Assembly: GCA_019429205.1 (NCBI GenBank)
Contig: JAHYIT010000021.1
Coordinates: forward strand, 1 to 51,905
Direction of reading: 5' to 3'
From: Mariniphaga sp.
GTDB taxonomy: Bacteria; Bacteroidota; Bacteroidia; Bacteroidales; Prolixibacteraceae
DNA length: 51,905 nucleotides
Shown here: positions 7,915 through 17,410 of the stretch, one piece after another
Layout: each line of letters begins with the position of its first letter
How positions within the stretch are numbered: position 1 is the stretch's first letter
Notes under the pieces: generated by a model
What the model was told of the DNA's origin: nothing
Databases searched by the model: none
What the model saw: the letters and a program-made list of their open reading frames with translations, nothing else
Translations under genes and position numbers: made by a program

Positions 7915-9045
7915 ATGAAAAACATAAAAAATAAGTACTCCATAATACTTCTGTATCTGCTTTTTTCATTATCCGGGCAAACCCAAAACCGGCAAATAGT
8001 GTATTCATTTTTTGTTGCCGGCCACACGTATGGTCAACCCGGTGTTAAAAACGGGCTTCACCCGCCGTTCAAAGAAAAATTTGATTATATCCGCAACCGG
8101 CCCGAAATTAAATTTGGCGTTTTTACCGGCGATATTGTGGCGGCAAATCCTACTGCCATTGAATGGGACAGAGTAGATGCTGACATTGAAAATTTAGGAT
8201 TGCCGGTTTATTTTACTGTGGGTAACCACGACATGGAAAACCGTGAATTGTTTGAAAGCCGTTATGGAGATACATATTATTCATTTACTTTTGAAAACGA
8301 CCTGTTTATTGTTTTAGACCCGAACCTCGATAACTGGAATATTTCAGGCGACCAACTTGTTTTTCTGAAAAACACACTGAAAGAAAACAATAACAATAAC
8401 AACCATATTTTTGTCTTGTTTCATCAGTTGTTGTGGTGGGAAAACAATAATGTTTACGCTAATATAGGCCCCAATTCTTTTGCAGGCAGGGCTGATTCAA
8501 TCAATTTTTGGAGTGAAATAGAACCGATGTTTTCAAAACTTCAAAATGAAGTATTTATGTTTGCGGGCGATGTTGGCGCCGGAAGCTGGGCAGTTGATTT
8601 TATGTACGACAAATACAACAATATTTCGTTAATTGCCAGTGGTATGGGCGAAGGAAATGGCGACAATTTTATTGTGGTAAATGTTTATGAAGACAATTCT
8701 GTGGGTTATGATCTCATCTGCCTTAATGATTCTGTTTTAAACTGTTTTGGCAATTTAACCGATTACAGGCTTACAACAAGCGCTTCTTCTCATTTTGCCA
8801 GGCCTGAGGAAATCTTTATCTATCCCAATCCGGCAACCCGGCAGTTTCAGGTACTGATTAAATCAACAAAAGAAAAGTTTATGGATTTTCATTTATTTGA
8901 CATACACGGGAAAAAAACCATAAGCAAACAAATTCAAACAAATGCCGTTACAGAAATTCAGCAAATTTCCGGCGGTCTTTATTTTTACCTGTTTGAAAAG
9001 AATGGAGTAAAATTTAAATCAGGTAGCCTGTTGATCAAAAATTAA
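7915..9045 (+). CDS. Secreted metallophosphoesterase with T9SS sorting tail
   Basis: Encodes 376 residues from ATG 7915, where a signal peptide begins (MKNIKNKYSIILLYLLFSLS, cut near GQTQN). The calcineurin-like metallophosphoesterase core shows FFVAGHTYGQPG, FGVFTGDIV, VGNHDMENRE and IFVLFHQLLWW, four of the metal-ligand blocks. An Asn run is encoded by AAC/AAT repeats at 8386-8403. The last 80 residues, starting FIYPNPATRQFQVLI and ending GGLYFYLFEKNGVKFKSG, are a type A C-terminal domain for export and surface anchoring by type IX secretion. The gene is divergent from the CotH gene with about 130 bp between starts. A surface phosphoesterase beside an exported CotH protein suggests opposing phosphate chemistry, but the substrate is unknown. 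Confidence 0.9.
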   Translation: MKNIKNKYSIILLYLLFSLSGQTQNRQIVYSFFVAGHTYGQPGVKNGLHPPFKEKFDYIRNRPEIKFGVFTGDIVAANPTAIEWDRVDADIENLGLPVYFTVGNHDMENRELFESRYGDTYYSFTFENDLFIVLDPNLDNWNISGDQLVFLKNTLKENNNNNNHIFVLFHQLLWWENNNVYANIGPNSFAGRADSINFWSEIEPMFSKLQNEVFMFAGDVGAGSWAVDFMYDKYNNISLIASGMGEGNGDNFIVVNVYEDNSVGYDLICLNDSVLNCFGNLTDYRLTTSASSHFARPEEIFIYPNPATRQFQVLIKSTKEKFMDFHLFDIHGKKTISKQIQTNAVTEIQQISGGLYFYLFEKNGVKFKSGSLLIKN

Positions 9046-9090
9046 TATTTGGGTTAAATCCTGTTTGCGATTTTATGAACTGATACGTTA

Positions 9091-10632
9091 TTATTCAGGT
9101 TTAATGTTTCGGAGATCATACGCGCTAATATTTTTATACTGCCCTATTTTATTTTGTGTAAACGGCTGAATATAATCGCTGTTAAGGATGGTTGAATCGT
9201 TCACTATTAAAAACCTTGCCCCTTGTTCAATCCGCTTGTAAAAACCTTCTTCGCTGTCAATATTGCTTCCGTATTCCGTATAACCTTTCCTGTTCATATA
9301 ATACAACGATCCATTAAAGGTAAAATCGGGAATGGAAATTACTTTATCTTCAGGCCCGATACCCCATTCCCGGAAAGAAGGTTCAATCTCTGTAAGCGGT
9401 TTCATCCGGTTATACATATCGTTCATCCAGCCTACATACCGGTTTTCAATCCTTTCGCGGCAGGTTAAAGCATTCCATAAAAAGAATGCTACTGCAAGAA
9501 CTGAAAAAGCAACTTTTACCGGAGGCCTCAGGTTTTTTAGCTGGGTAAAGAATATTGCCCAAACAGCCACAAATACGACTATCAGGTTTACCATATAATA
9601 GTCGTGCGCTTCAAACACCTGGAACCATAAGGCCAGTTGAATGGCCATACCTACGGGCAAAACTAAAATAAAATACCTGAAGACCGGCTTCAGTTTCCGA
9701 ATCCGGAAAATCAAAAACAGCCATATAGCCAGAGTGAGGTATTGGGTGTAAGGCAAATACATTTCCTTAAAATAGATATAATCAAGCATATCTATGACTC
9801 TTGATATCTGTTCCTGTGTCATATCCCAAATAGGCAATATTCCATGAAAGGAATAAAGCCCCTGATTGTTCTGGTTGTATTGTTCAACATAAACGTACCA
9901 CAAAACTATGGGGACAAGGGCAAGTATAAAAGGCACGATATCTTTCCATCTGAAACAGAATATGCACTGGTCCTTTTTCAGAAAAAGCAATTCAATGAGT
10001 ATCCAGCCTCCCAGTGCAATAAAGGAAATAGCTGCTGTGATCTTCAGTAACATGGCAAGGCTAAACATCAATGCAGAGAACCAGAGATTTAATATCTTTC
10101 TGTTCTTGAGGAACCGGATTATAAAATACCATGCTATAAAAACAAATGATAACGACGGCACATCGGGCAGATAATTAGGGCCATAAAAAACTACCATTGG
10201 AGAAGTAAATACCAGTAGGCTGACAAAAGCGGCCAGATACTGGTTCTTCAATACGTAAATTAATCCATGAAACAGCGCAAACAACCCGAAAAAAAGTATG
10301 ATTATCTGAACCAATTTATATATCCATTCGTGAGCGCCAAATACATCCCAAAGTTTTGCCACCAGGTAGTATATAATTGGGAACTCGCCTGCTGCCTTTC
10401 CAGAATATCCTCCACCGCCAAACTGGTTGTGCATTTCAGGCTCCAGGAATGGAAGGTCGTATTGATGATAGTTTAACGTGAGTGAAAGGCAATTGGTTTG
10501 ACGCCAGATATGCACCGATTGGGGAGGCATAAAAAGTGAGTTGTTAAGATCATATAAAAAAAACAGACCTGCAAAAACAGAAATAAACAGAATGTTGCCA
10601 GTTAATTTTTTGCTAAAGAAGGAAAGGTTCAT
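9091..10632 (-). CDS. GT-C type membrane glycosyltransferase (family 39-like)
   Basis: Encodes 513 residues with about ten to eleven hydrophobic segments and a soluble C-terminal domain of about 110 residues. The first periplasmic loop reads SVHIWRQTNCLSLTLNY, then GEFPIIYYLVAKLWDVFGAH. This is the WRQ-type loop of a GT39-like subfamily in which the residue after WRQT is usually the catalytic Asp; here it is Asn, so activity could be altered (family motif from memory). These proteins normally use polyprenyl-phosphate sugars as donors in the periplasm. It converges on the metallophosphoesterase and is divergent from the GT-C gene at 10879. No shared jelly-roll domain is visible at its C-terminus. 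Confidence 0.8.
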   Translation of the reverse strand: MNLSFFSKKLTGNILFISVFAGLFFLYDLNNSLFMPPQSVHIWRQTNCLSLTLNYHQYDLPFLEPEMHNQFGGGGYSGKAAGEFPIIYYLVAKLWDVFGAHEWIYKLVQIIILFFGLFALFHGLIYVLKNQYLAAFVSLLVFTSPMVVFYGPNYLPDVPSLSFVFIAWYFIIRFLKNRKILNLWFSALMFSLAMLLKITAAISFIALGGWILIELLFLKKDQCIFCFRWKDIVPFILALVPIVLWYVYVEQYNQNNQGLYSFHGILPIWDMTQEQISRVIDMLDYIYFKEMYLPYTQYLTLAIWLFLIFRIRKLKPVFRYFILVLPVGMAIQLALWFQVFEAHDYYMVNLIVVFVAVWAIFFTQLKNLRPPVKVAFSVLAVAFFLWNALTCRERIENRYVGWMNDMYNRMKPLTEIEPSFREWGIGPEDKVISIPDFTFNGSLYYMNRKGYTEYGSNIDSEEGFYKRIEQGARFLIVNDSTILNSDYIQPFTQNKIGQYKNISAYDLRNIKPE

Positions 10633-10826
10633 CTTGATAAGCTAAATATTAATTCTTTTAAAATTTCATTATTCAGAATAAAAATAATGCCGGCTAAAGT
10701 AGCAATTATCTGCAAACTTTTTGAAGTGCAAAATCAGTAATTTGTTAAGTTCAGGCATCGAACAGCGGATTCAGATTATTTTTATTCTGATATTCTGTTG
10801 CACTTTTTTTATATTATTGCATTTTT

Positions 10827-10834
10827 TACATTTG
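10827..10834 (+). promoter_or_regulatory. Putative -7 element TACATTTG
   Basis: Exact TAnnTTTG match 44 bp upstream of the ATG at 10879, inside the 246-bp divergent spacer 10633-10878. Apart from this element the spacer is AT-rich and holds nothing else I can recognise. Confidence 0.45.
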
Positions 10835-10878
10835 ACGTAATATTTATGGGCTGAAACCCAAAGTCAATGAAATAGTAT

Positions 10879-12522
10879 ATGAACCGTTTACTACAATCAA
10901 TCTGGAAAACCAGATATGTCCTTATCCTGATACTGCCTATGTTCTATTTTTTTGCCGGTTTGTACATCAAACTGATCCTTGATGATCCTTCTTTAAGATC
11001 GATCGATCCGGATTATGCCTATTTTATCAGCGGACTGAATATGTCGGAAGGAATTTTCAAACTAACACATATCGATCATCCAGGCACACCACTTCAATAT
11101 CTGATTGCCCTGGTAATAAAAGCGGTACACCTGTTCAGGAGCAATCCCGATGCAACGATGGATGTTTTAGCCAATCCTGACCTTTACCTGACAATTGTAA
11201 ACATTACAATCACAAGTATCGTAGCAATTTCTTTATTCATTGCGGGTAATCTGGTTTTCAGAAAAACCAATTCGGTTTTGTATGCCATGCTCATTCAGAC
11301 TGTTCCATTTGTTACCTACATCTGGTATGAGATTGTTGGAAGAATTATATCCGAACTGCTGATGCCCCTGCCAATAATTGCATTGAGTGTTTTAATTATT
11401 GATTATATTTATAGTGAAAAGGAAAAAATGGAAGGCCCCCAACTGTTAACAATGAGTATAATCTTAGCCTTCGCCCTAACACTAAAACTTACCCTGGCAC
11501 CCCTGCTTTTAATTCCATTGGTAATTGTTAAAACCTGGAAGAAAAAAATATACGTTCTGTCGCTTACGCTGTTATTCTTTTTGATTATTGCAGTTCCTGT
11601 TACACTGCAGCCCGAACGATTCTTTAACTGGACTAAAAATCTGTTTTTGCACAGTGGCTATTATGGAAGTGGAGAGAAAAACATTGTTGATCCAAATCTT
11701 TTTATAGAAAATTTTTATAAAATATTGTACCTGGAAAAAAGCTTTTCTTACCTGGTCGTTTTTTTAACACTCATTTCATTCATTGCCTTTATTTGGTTCA
11801 GGAAACGGTTAAACAGCCAGGTTTCCAAAAAACTTCAGGTTAGTTTTGGTGTATTGCTTCTAATACTGGTGCAGATTATAATGATAGGGAAACATTATTC
11901 ACCCCGTTATTTTATTCCTGCAGTAATGTTTTCCCCGTTACTTGTTTTTCTGTTAATTGAAATAATCAAAGAATTCAATACTTCAAAAATTTTGAATGTT
12001 ATATTAATGAGTTTGCTTGCAGTTTATCTGGGATGGCATATACAACAACAACTTTTTACAATTGGTTACACGTCGGACACTTTTCAAAACCAAATAGATG
12101 CGAGAAAGGTAACCAGGGGAGTTATAAATACTTTTGAGAAGGAAAGCATAAAAATAATTGTTTCGCAAGATTATGGATCTCCCTTCCCCGAATATGCCCT
12201 GCATTTCAGCACTGTTTGGTCGGCTGCCTCTGCCCGCGAACGCTACAGGGAAATCCTTGGAAAAATTTTCCCCTACACTTATCAATACACTACCTGGGAT
12301 GGAAATTTTATCCATTGGGGAGAACCATTTGATCAAAGCAAAATTGTCAGCGGGAATATTCCTGTTTACCTGTATCTTGAAAACAACTCAGCAGAACTTT
12401 ATCAAAAGGCAATAGAAAAGATCTTTCCTGTAAATGAACTTTATACAATTGATGCAGGACATATTTTCACAAATTCAGTAAACGGGGAAGCCATCTATAA
12501 AGTAAATCTCCGGCAAAAGTAA
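10879..12522 (+). CDS. Multi-pass membrane protein, GT-C glycosyltransferase-like
   Basis: Encodes 547 residues with about eleven transmembrane segments and a C-terminal extracytoplasmic region of about 140 residues. The first loop contains SIDPDYAYFISGLNMSEGIF, followed by HIDHPGTPLQYLIALVIK. The acidic DPD and the HPGTP block fit a GT-C fold, where an Asp in the first loop is catalytic. The remaining sequence has low similarity to anything I recognise, so the exact family is not named. It is transcribed alone from 10879 and is followed after 249 bp by the DUF2079-like protein on the same strand. The spacer 12523-12771 holds a promoter element but no gene. Probable role: adding a lipid-linked sugar to a surface glycan or protein (inference). 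Confidence 0.72.
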   Translation: MNRLLQSIWKTRYVLILILPMFYFFAGLYIKLILDDPSLRSIDPDYAYFISGLNMSEGIFKLTHIDHPGTPLQYLIALVIKAVHLFRSNPDATMDVLANPDLYLTIVNITITSIVAISLFIAGNLVFRKTNSVLYAMLIQTVPFVTYIWYEIVGRIISELLMPLPIIALSVLIIDYIYSEKEKMEGPQLLTMSIILAFALTLKLTLAPLLLIPLVIVKTWKKKIYVLSLTLLFFLIIAVPVTLQPERFFNWTKNLFLHSGYYGSGEKNIVDPNLFIENFYKILYLEKSFSYLVVFLTLISFIAFIWFRKRLNSQVSKKLQVSFGVLLLILVQIIMIGKHYSPRYFIPAVMFSPLLVFLLIEIIKEFNTSKILNVILMSLLAVYLGWHIQQQLFTIGYTSDTFQNQIDARKVTRGVINTFEKESIKIIVSQDYGSPFPEYALHFSTVWSAASARERYREILGKIFPYTYQYTTWDGNFIHWGEPFDQSKIVSGNIPVYLYLENNSAELYQKAIEKIFPVNELYTIDAGHIFTNSVNGEAIYKVNLRQK

Positions 12523-12733
12523 AATTCTTATGAAATAGAGTTTTACGAAGGAATCCATTCGCAAGCATCTGAACCATCTGTATTCCATAAATTCGTTAAC
12601 TAAAGTGAACAGCTTGGCTAACCGGGGGCAATATCTTTTCTCCAGGCATAGCAATTGAATAACAGTCTCTATAAAAAATTAAACATTCTTATTCAATTCC
12701 GACGTCATATATAAATCAACCAGCGAAAATTTT

Positions 12734-12741
12734 TATGTTTG
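12734..12741 (+). promoter_or_regulatory. Putative -7 element TATGTTTG
   Basis: Exact TAnnTTTG match 30 bp upstream of the ATG at 12772. It suggests this gene is transcribed separately from its plus-strand neighbour at 10879. Confidence 0.5.
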
Positions 12742-12771
12742 TAATAAAAAACACCGCTTTAAAGCCAACTA

Positions 12772-14736
12772 ATGAAAAAAATTTGCAGAAAGAAATATAT
12801 CCCATATTTTGTAATTGTTTTTTTTGGATTTCTGCTCTTTTTAATGGGAATTACTAACCATTACCTATTTAAAACTGTAACCTGGGACTATGCCAACTAT
12901 AATTTTGCTTTTTGGGATTACTCACATTTCAGGATTAGCCCTGTTCCGACATTGCCCGGTAACATTAATTTCTTACAAGACCACTTCTCGTTTCTCCTGA
13001 TGTATTTCATTCCGGTTTACTGGCTGATTAACTGGCTTACAGGTACTTATACCTTAATTATCATCCAAAACAGTTTGGTACTGCTTGCGGCCTGGTACAC
13101 CTTTAAAATTATTCAGTTAAAATCAAAAAATCATTGGCTGGGAGCAGGTGTTTTGATCTACTATTTCCTCTTGCTTGGAAGATATACCAGTTTTTCGGCA
13201 GACGTAAACCTGGCCATTATTTCGGCATGTTTTATCCCGGGTTTTCTCTACTATTTTGAAATAAAAAAATACTGGATTGCTTTGATTATATTTATTTTAT
13301 CTCTCTTTTCGAGAGAGAATATTCCAATTTGGTTTATTTTTATTTTTATCGTATTGGCCATTCAGCACCGGAAAGAGAAACAAGCTGCATTTTATAGCAT
13401 AACAGGAATCTTCATTTCGGTCATTTATTTTATTTTACTTTTTAATGTATTTATTCCCGGAATTGAAACCGAAGAAAAACAATATACACTTTTTAATTAC
13501 TCTGCACTTGGCGAAAATCCCCGTGAAGCCTTGTTGTTTATTTTTAATAATCCAATCGAAACCGTAAAACTCTTTTTTGTCAACCATTTGAACGATCCAG
13601 CCTACAATAGGGTGAAGACCGAATTTTATATTGTATATCTGGCTTCCGGGGGAATTATCTTGTTACTGCGACCGCAGTACCTTATCTGGTTTATTCCCAT
13701 TGTAGCCCAAAAGGTGTTAAACGATTCTTTCATTCGCTGGGGAATTGCTACCTACTATTGCATCGAAGTGGTTACTCTGCTTCCTTTATCTGTTTTCCTT
13801 GTATTGGCTTCCTTAAAGTCCAAATTAATTCAGAATGTTCTGACCATATTCCTTTGTATTGCTGCTCTTTCCGTAACTATTCATAAAATGGACAGTGTGA
13901 ATAACGTGGTCCCCTGGACATTAAATCCCAAAAAAGTAAAAATTTACGACAAACATTTCTTTGAAGCGCCTTTCAACATAAGGAAAGTCAATAAACTCCT
14001 AAACCAAATTCCCAAAGAGGCAAAAGTTAGCGCCTCTGATCACATCGCACCTCACCTTGCACAAAGACAGTACATTTATCTTTTCCCTGAGGTTAGAGAT
14101 GCGGAGTATATTGTCTTTTCAGTTTTTGACAATTATTATTTGTTGAACCATCCTGAAAATGAAAAAGCCAGAAATAAATATCTAATGAAGAATGATTCCT
14201 GGGATATTATTGGTGAAGAATTTCCGGTTTTTTTATTGAAGAAAAAAGAGGTAAACAAAAAAAATCATAATTCAATAAATTTAAATCTCTCACCTGACAC
14301 TATTTTCTGCGATTATGAGATCATTAATTCAACAAACAATAAAATACTTTTTGATGATGGCTCGGTTGCTGATTCTATCGAAAAAATCAGTTCAAAATTT
14401 TCACATAGTAAAACGAATAGTTTGCTTCTCGTTAATCAACATGGAAATACTATCAAATTCAATGACATAGAACAAATCAGTTACATTAGAGCAAGTGTAT
14501 GGTATTTCAGCAATAATAATGAAGCATATATTGAAGCGACCTGTGGAAGCAGGTTTTATTTAGGTAGTAAATCTATTGAAGAAACTGATTCTTTAGGCTG
14601 GAAAAAACTGGAGTTAAACTTTTGGGTACCCAAACATTTGAATTTAGACAAAATGGAGATTAACCTGTGGAACAGTGGCACTGAACCAGCTTATTTCGAT
14701 GATCTACAGATTATAAAATATTACAGGGTTCCATAA
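12772..14736 (+). CDS. DUF2079-like GT-C membrane protein with C-terminal jelly-roll domain
   Basis: Encodes 654 residues. About ten hydrophobic segments span residues 10-380. The first loop has WDYANYNFAFWDYSHF and then NFLQDHFSFLLMYFIPVYW, the DUF2079 pattern (Asp in loop one, then a DHFS block before TM2). A periplasmic part of about 130 residues follows, then a beta-rich domain from about residue 515 to the end. That domain contains SLGWKKLELNFWVPKH and LWNSGTEPAYFDDLQI and matches the N-terminal domain of the CotH lipoprotein. DUF2079 proteins are suspected glycosyltransferases or polysaccharide-handling enzymes. The extra domain could bind the acceptor glycan. It converges on the GT-C gene at 14750 with only 13 bp between stops. 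Confidence 0.8.
   Translation: MKKICRKKYIPYFVIVFFGFLLFLMGITNHYLFKTVTWDYANYNFAFWDYSHFRISPVPTLPGNINFLQDHFSFLLMYFIPVYWLINWLTGTYTLIIIQNSLVLLAAWYTFKIIQLKSKNHWLGAGVLIYYFLLLGRYTSFSADVNLAIISACFIPGFLYYFEIKKYWIALIIFILSLFSRENIPIWFIFIFIVLAIQHRKEKQAAFYSITGIFISVIYFILLFNVFIPGIETEEKQYTLFNYSALGENPREALLFIFNNPIETVKLFFVNHLNDPAYNRVKTEFYIVYLASGGIILLLRPQYLIWFIPIVAQKVLNDSFIRWGIATYYCIEVVTLLPLSVFLVLASLKSKLIQNVLTIFLCIAALSVTIHKMDSVNNVVPWTLNPKKVKIYDKHFFEAPFNIRKVNKLLNQIPKEAKVSASDHIAPHLAQRQYIYLFPEVRDAEYIVFSVFDNYYLLNHPENEKARNKYLMKNDSWDIIGEEFPVFLLKKKEVNKKNHNSINLNLSPDTIFCDYEIINSTNNKILFDDGSVADSIEKISSKFSHSKTNSLLLVNQHGNTIKFNDIEQISYIRASVWYFSNNNEAYIEATCGSRFYLGSKSIEETDSLGWKKLELNFWVPKHLNLDKMEINLWNSGTEPAYFDDLQIIKYYRVP
14350..14733 (+). 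other. Jelly-roll-like domain shared with CotH lipoprotein (DUF2079 copy)
   Basis: Residues 527-654 of the DUF2079-like protein. LGWKKLELNFWVPKH aligns with DGWQKIFIEMFSPPH of CotH, and INLWNSGTEPAYFDDLQI with IFVWNVGNDTVYFDDIQI. This is the clearest pairwise match of the three copies. Confidence 0.72.
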
Positions 14737-14749
14737 AATAAACTTTCCT

Positions 14750-16621
14750 CTAATAACTTTGTATCCTTAGTTCCAATGTTTTTAACTCGATATTTTTCCT
14801 GTCTTTATTCCAAACATAAACATTAAAGGAGGTTGATTCCGGCAAATCAGCCGGAATTTTGGAAGTGATTTGAACAGTTTTCCAATCAGTGCCTGTTGTA
14901 AGGAGTTCCTTTTTTTCGTACCGTAAATTGTTACCGTCGTGCCCGACAGAAAAAATCAGCAGAACCTCATCTTTTCCAATATTTTCATTACTTCGGTAAT
15001 CAAGCGAAACATCAAAATCCAAAAAATCTATCTGCTCAATCTCATATTCCATTACAGTTATTCCTGGACTGAATTCTATGGTTTCATCCATTCTGAAAAC
15101 TTTTTCTCCATCCACATCTATAATTTTATCGTCATTAAAATTTTCAAAAGTTAAAAGCCTCTCCAATTTTAATGTAGCACTATCCGTCGGATTTTTCTCC
15201 CTGCTCTTTTTAAAAATCTGAACACTGTAATCATATCCACCCAAAACAACAATTTTTTCAACCGGATAGAATGATTTAATTTTTCCCAGGTACGGGTCAT
15301 TTTCAAGATTTTCCAGTTGTACGCCACCTTCGTTTGGCCCAAAATGGGCATCCCACACCAGCAAATCGCCCCAATCCAAAGTGTTTGAAGGCTGCTGTTT
15401 ATCGGCAACCCACCAGTTACATTGTTCGGTGTCGTAAGGGTCAAGTTCCAAATAATGAATTACCAGCGGATTGAAATAAAAAACCTTTTCCCCTTCATCA
15501 TTTAAGCGGATATAATCGGTGCTCTTTTTAATGAGTTGCTCTGTTGGATCGGCTTTGAGCATTAAGTTATGCCTGGAAAAAAGCATAATAACCTGTAAAA
15601 CAGCCAAAACCGTAAAAACTCCGTAAACTATAGTTTTGCTTTTAATTTTCTGCGAAACAAATTCAAAAAATTTCATGCCGGTTAATGCCGCCAACGGAAC
15701 TATTCCGGCCATCACCCTTGTTAAGCCCAAAGAACCTCCCGTTCCTTTCCACCACACATAACTGTGGGCAGCAAAATAGGTAATCCAACTGCCGGCAATC
15801 AAAATGAACAAAATGGTGTTTGGTTTTTGTAACGAAAAATTTTTTAGAATTCCTGTTCCCCAGGTTAATAGTCCGGCAACAATCAAAAGCAGTAACGGAA
15901 TTCCAAAAATGGAATGACTGTGTTTCACAAAATGTAACAGACTGCCGCTTCCGTAAAGGCTTTCTCCCAGCGAGTATGGAAGTTTGTTAAACAGCCAAAA
16001 AAAATCGCCAAAAACGAAATACCCGATAATGGAATAAAAAACTGTACCGATTAAAAGAAAAGGGATGGAACGGTATGAACGGCTCAAAAATAACGCCACT
16101 GCAAAAACAGGCAGAATAACCACTCCCTCGCTTCGTACCATTGGTAGAAATGACAAAATAATTGCAGCCAAAACGAACCGTTTTCCGAGAAATAAATAAA
16201 CGGCAGCCACCAGTACAAAACTGAAAAGAATCTCAGTAAGGCAACTTGCCGAAATCAAGAAATACACCGGGGAAAAAGCGATCAAAATAATGGTGAACAA
16301 AGAACTACCCGGAAATAAACGATTGGCAATTCTCGCAGAGAGGATGAGGGTTAAAACGGCAATAAGCAAATTAAATGCTTTTGCCATATTGTATCCAAAT
16401 TGGGCAAACGGAGCTGAAAGGGTTGTGTAAACCGGCTTTCCCCATAAGTCTAAAAACAATTCAGGATATTTGAATGAATACCGGGCAATCTGGTAATGGG
16501 CAATGTTGTCGGCTCCTCCATAACCGTAAGCGCTGTCGCTAAACAGTAGCAAATAAAACTGAAGAAGAATAAAAACCGACAAAAAGCCATACAAAAGATG
16601 ATTTTCTGAAAGTTTGCCCAT
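14750..16621 (-). CDS. GT-C type membrane glycosyltransferase with C-terminal jelly-roll domain
   Basis: Encodes 623 residues with about ten to eleven transmembrane segments in the first 350 residues. The first loop reads YGYGGADNIAHYQIARYSFK, followed by LWGKPVYTTLSAPFAQFG. The GGAD acidic residue and the WGKP block are typical of a PMT/ArnT-like GT-C subgroup. After a periplasmic region containing PYDTEQCNWWVADKQQP comes a beta-rich domain (residues 486-623, TDWKTVQITSKIPADLP and FNVYVWNKDRKNIELKTLEL). It is related, though weaker, to the domain in the CotH and DUF2079 proteins. The gene starts 5 bp downstream of a DPM1-like GT2, a common pairing in which the GT2 loads the polyprenyl phosphate and the GT-C enzyme uses it. 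Confidence 0.83.
   Translation of the reverse strand: MGKLSENHLLYGFLSVFILLQFYLLLFSDSAYGYGGADNIAHYQIARYSFKYPELFLDLWGKPVYTTLSAPFAQFGYNMAKAFNLLIAVLTLILSARIANRLFPGSSLFTIILIAFSPVYFLISASCLTEILFSFVLVAAVYLFLGKRFVLAAIILSFLPMVRSEGVVILPVFAVALFLSRSYRSIPFLLIGTVFYSIIGYFVFGDFFWLFNKLPYSLGESLYGSGSLLHFVKHSHSIFGIPLLLLIVAGLLTWGTGILKNFSLQKPNTILFILIAGSWITYFAAHSYVWWKGTGGSLGLTRVMAGIVPLAALTGMKFFEFVSQKIKSKTIVYGVFTVLAVLQVIMLFSRHNLMLKADPTEQLIKKSTDYIRLNDEGEKVFYFNPLVIHYLELDPYDTEQCNWWVADKQQPSNTLDWGDLLVWDAHFGPNEGGVQLENLENDPYLGKIKSFYPVEKIVVLGGYDYSVQIFKKSREKNPTDSATLKLERLLTFENFNDDKIIDVDGEKVFRMDETIEFSPGITVMEYEIEQIDFLDFDVSLDYRSNENIGKDEVLLIFSVGHDGNNLRYEKKELLTTGTDWKTVQITSKIPADLPESTSFNVYVWNKDRKNIELKTLELRIQSY
14753..15166 (-). other. 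Jelly-roll-like domain, third and most divergent copy
   Basis: Residues 486-623 of the GT-C protein. The TDWKTVQITSKIP strand and the VYVWNKDRKNIELKTLELRI strand follow the spacing of the other two copies, but YFDD is replaced. Homology is likely but needs a profile comparison. Confidence 0.5.
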
Positions 16622-16626
16622 GGAAA

Positions 16627-17340
16627 TTATTTCTGAAATACATTATACTTCAACACACACCACAACGCCCGGAACCCGTCACGCCAACCGATTTTTTTTC
16701 CTTCTTCGTAGGTGCGGCCGTAATAGGAAATGCCCACTTCGTAAATCCGGACACCTGGAACCCGCGCCACTTTTGCCGTTACTTCGGGTTCAAAACCAAA
16801 CCGGTTTTCCTTTAAATCGAGGCTTTTAATAATTTCTGAACGAAACAGTTTGTAGCAGGTTTCCATGTCGGTCAAGTTCAGGTCAGTAAACATATTCGAA
16901 AAAAACGTTAGAAACTTGTTCCCGATGGAGTGCCAGAAAAACAAAATGCGGTGCGGGTTTCCGCCCATAAACCGCGAACCGTAAACCACATCGGCATTCC
17001 CTTCGGCAATGGGTTTAAGCAGGTGGTTGTACTCGCGCGGGTCGTATTCCAAATCAGCATCCTGAATAATAATGCAATCGCCGGTGGCCTCTGCAATTCC
17101 CCTGTGAAGCGCTGCGCCTTTGCCCATATTTTGCGGCTGAAGGAAAAGCTTCATGTTGGTTTCCTGATGATTTTCAATGTATTTTTCTATCACCTGCACC
17201 GAATTGTCGGTTGAGGCGTCGTTTACAATAATTATTTCCTTTCCGAAACCATATTGCAGTTCTGCGGTCAAAACACGATCGAGAATGGCATGAATTGTTT
17301 TTTCTTCGTTATAAACAGGAATTACAATGGATAAAATCAT
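16627..17340 (-). CDS. Glycosyltransferase family 2, DPM1-like
   Basis: Encodes 237 residues, a near-complete match to the DPM1-like GT2 pattern: [52 protein letters not shown], the DxD motif in [27 protein letters not shown], and [15 protein letters not shown]. There is no transmembrane tail, so it is a cytoplasmic or peripheral enzyme that likely makes a polyprenyl-phosphate-linked hexose. It is downstream of the ArnT-like gene (70-bp gap) and 5 bp upstream of the GT-C gene, which fits a donor-making enzyme for its neighbours. Confidence 0.93.
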   Translation of the reverse strand: MILSIVIPVYNEEKTIHAILDRVLTAELQYGFGKEIIIVNDASTDNSVQVIEKYIENHQETNMKLFLQPQNMGKGAALHRGIAEATGDCIIIQDADLEYDPREYNHLLKPIAEGNADVVYGSRFMGGNPHRILFFWHSIGNKFLTFFSNMFTDLNLTDMETCYKLFRSEIIKSLDLKENRFGFEPEVTAKVARVPGVRIYEVGISYYGRTYEEGKKIGWRDGFRALWCVLKYNVFQK

Positions 17341-17410
17341 CGGCTTTTTTAAATTCTGTTTCGTTTATTTTTATTGAGAATGGCCAAAGATAAACAAGTA
17401 TATCTGAAAA

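Noticed and set aside
8386-8403. AAC/AAT repeat coding six Asn in the metallophosphoesterase
   Set aside because: Short, in-frame and in a loop; it looks like a simple low-complexity stretch rather than a phase-variable tract.
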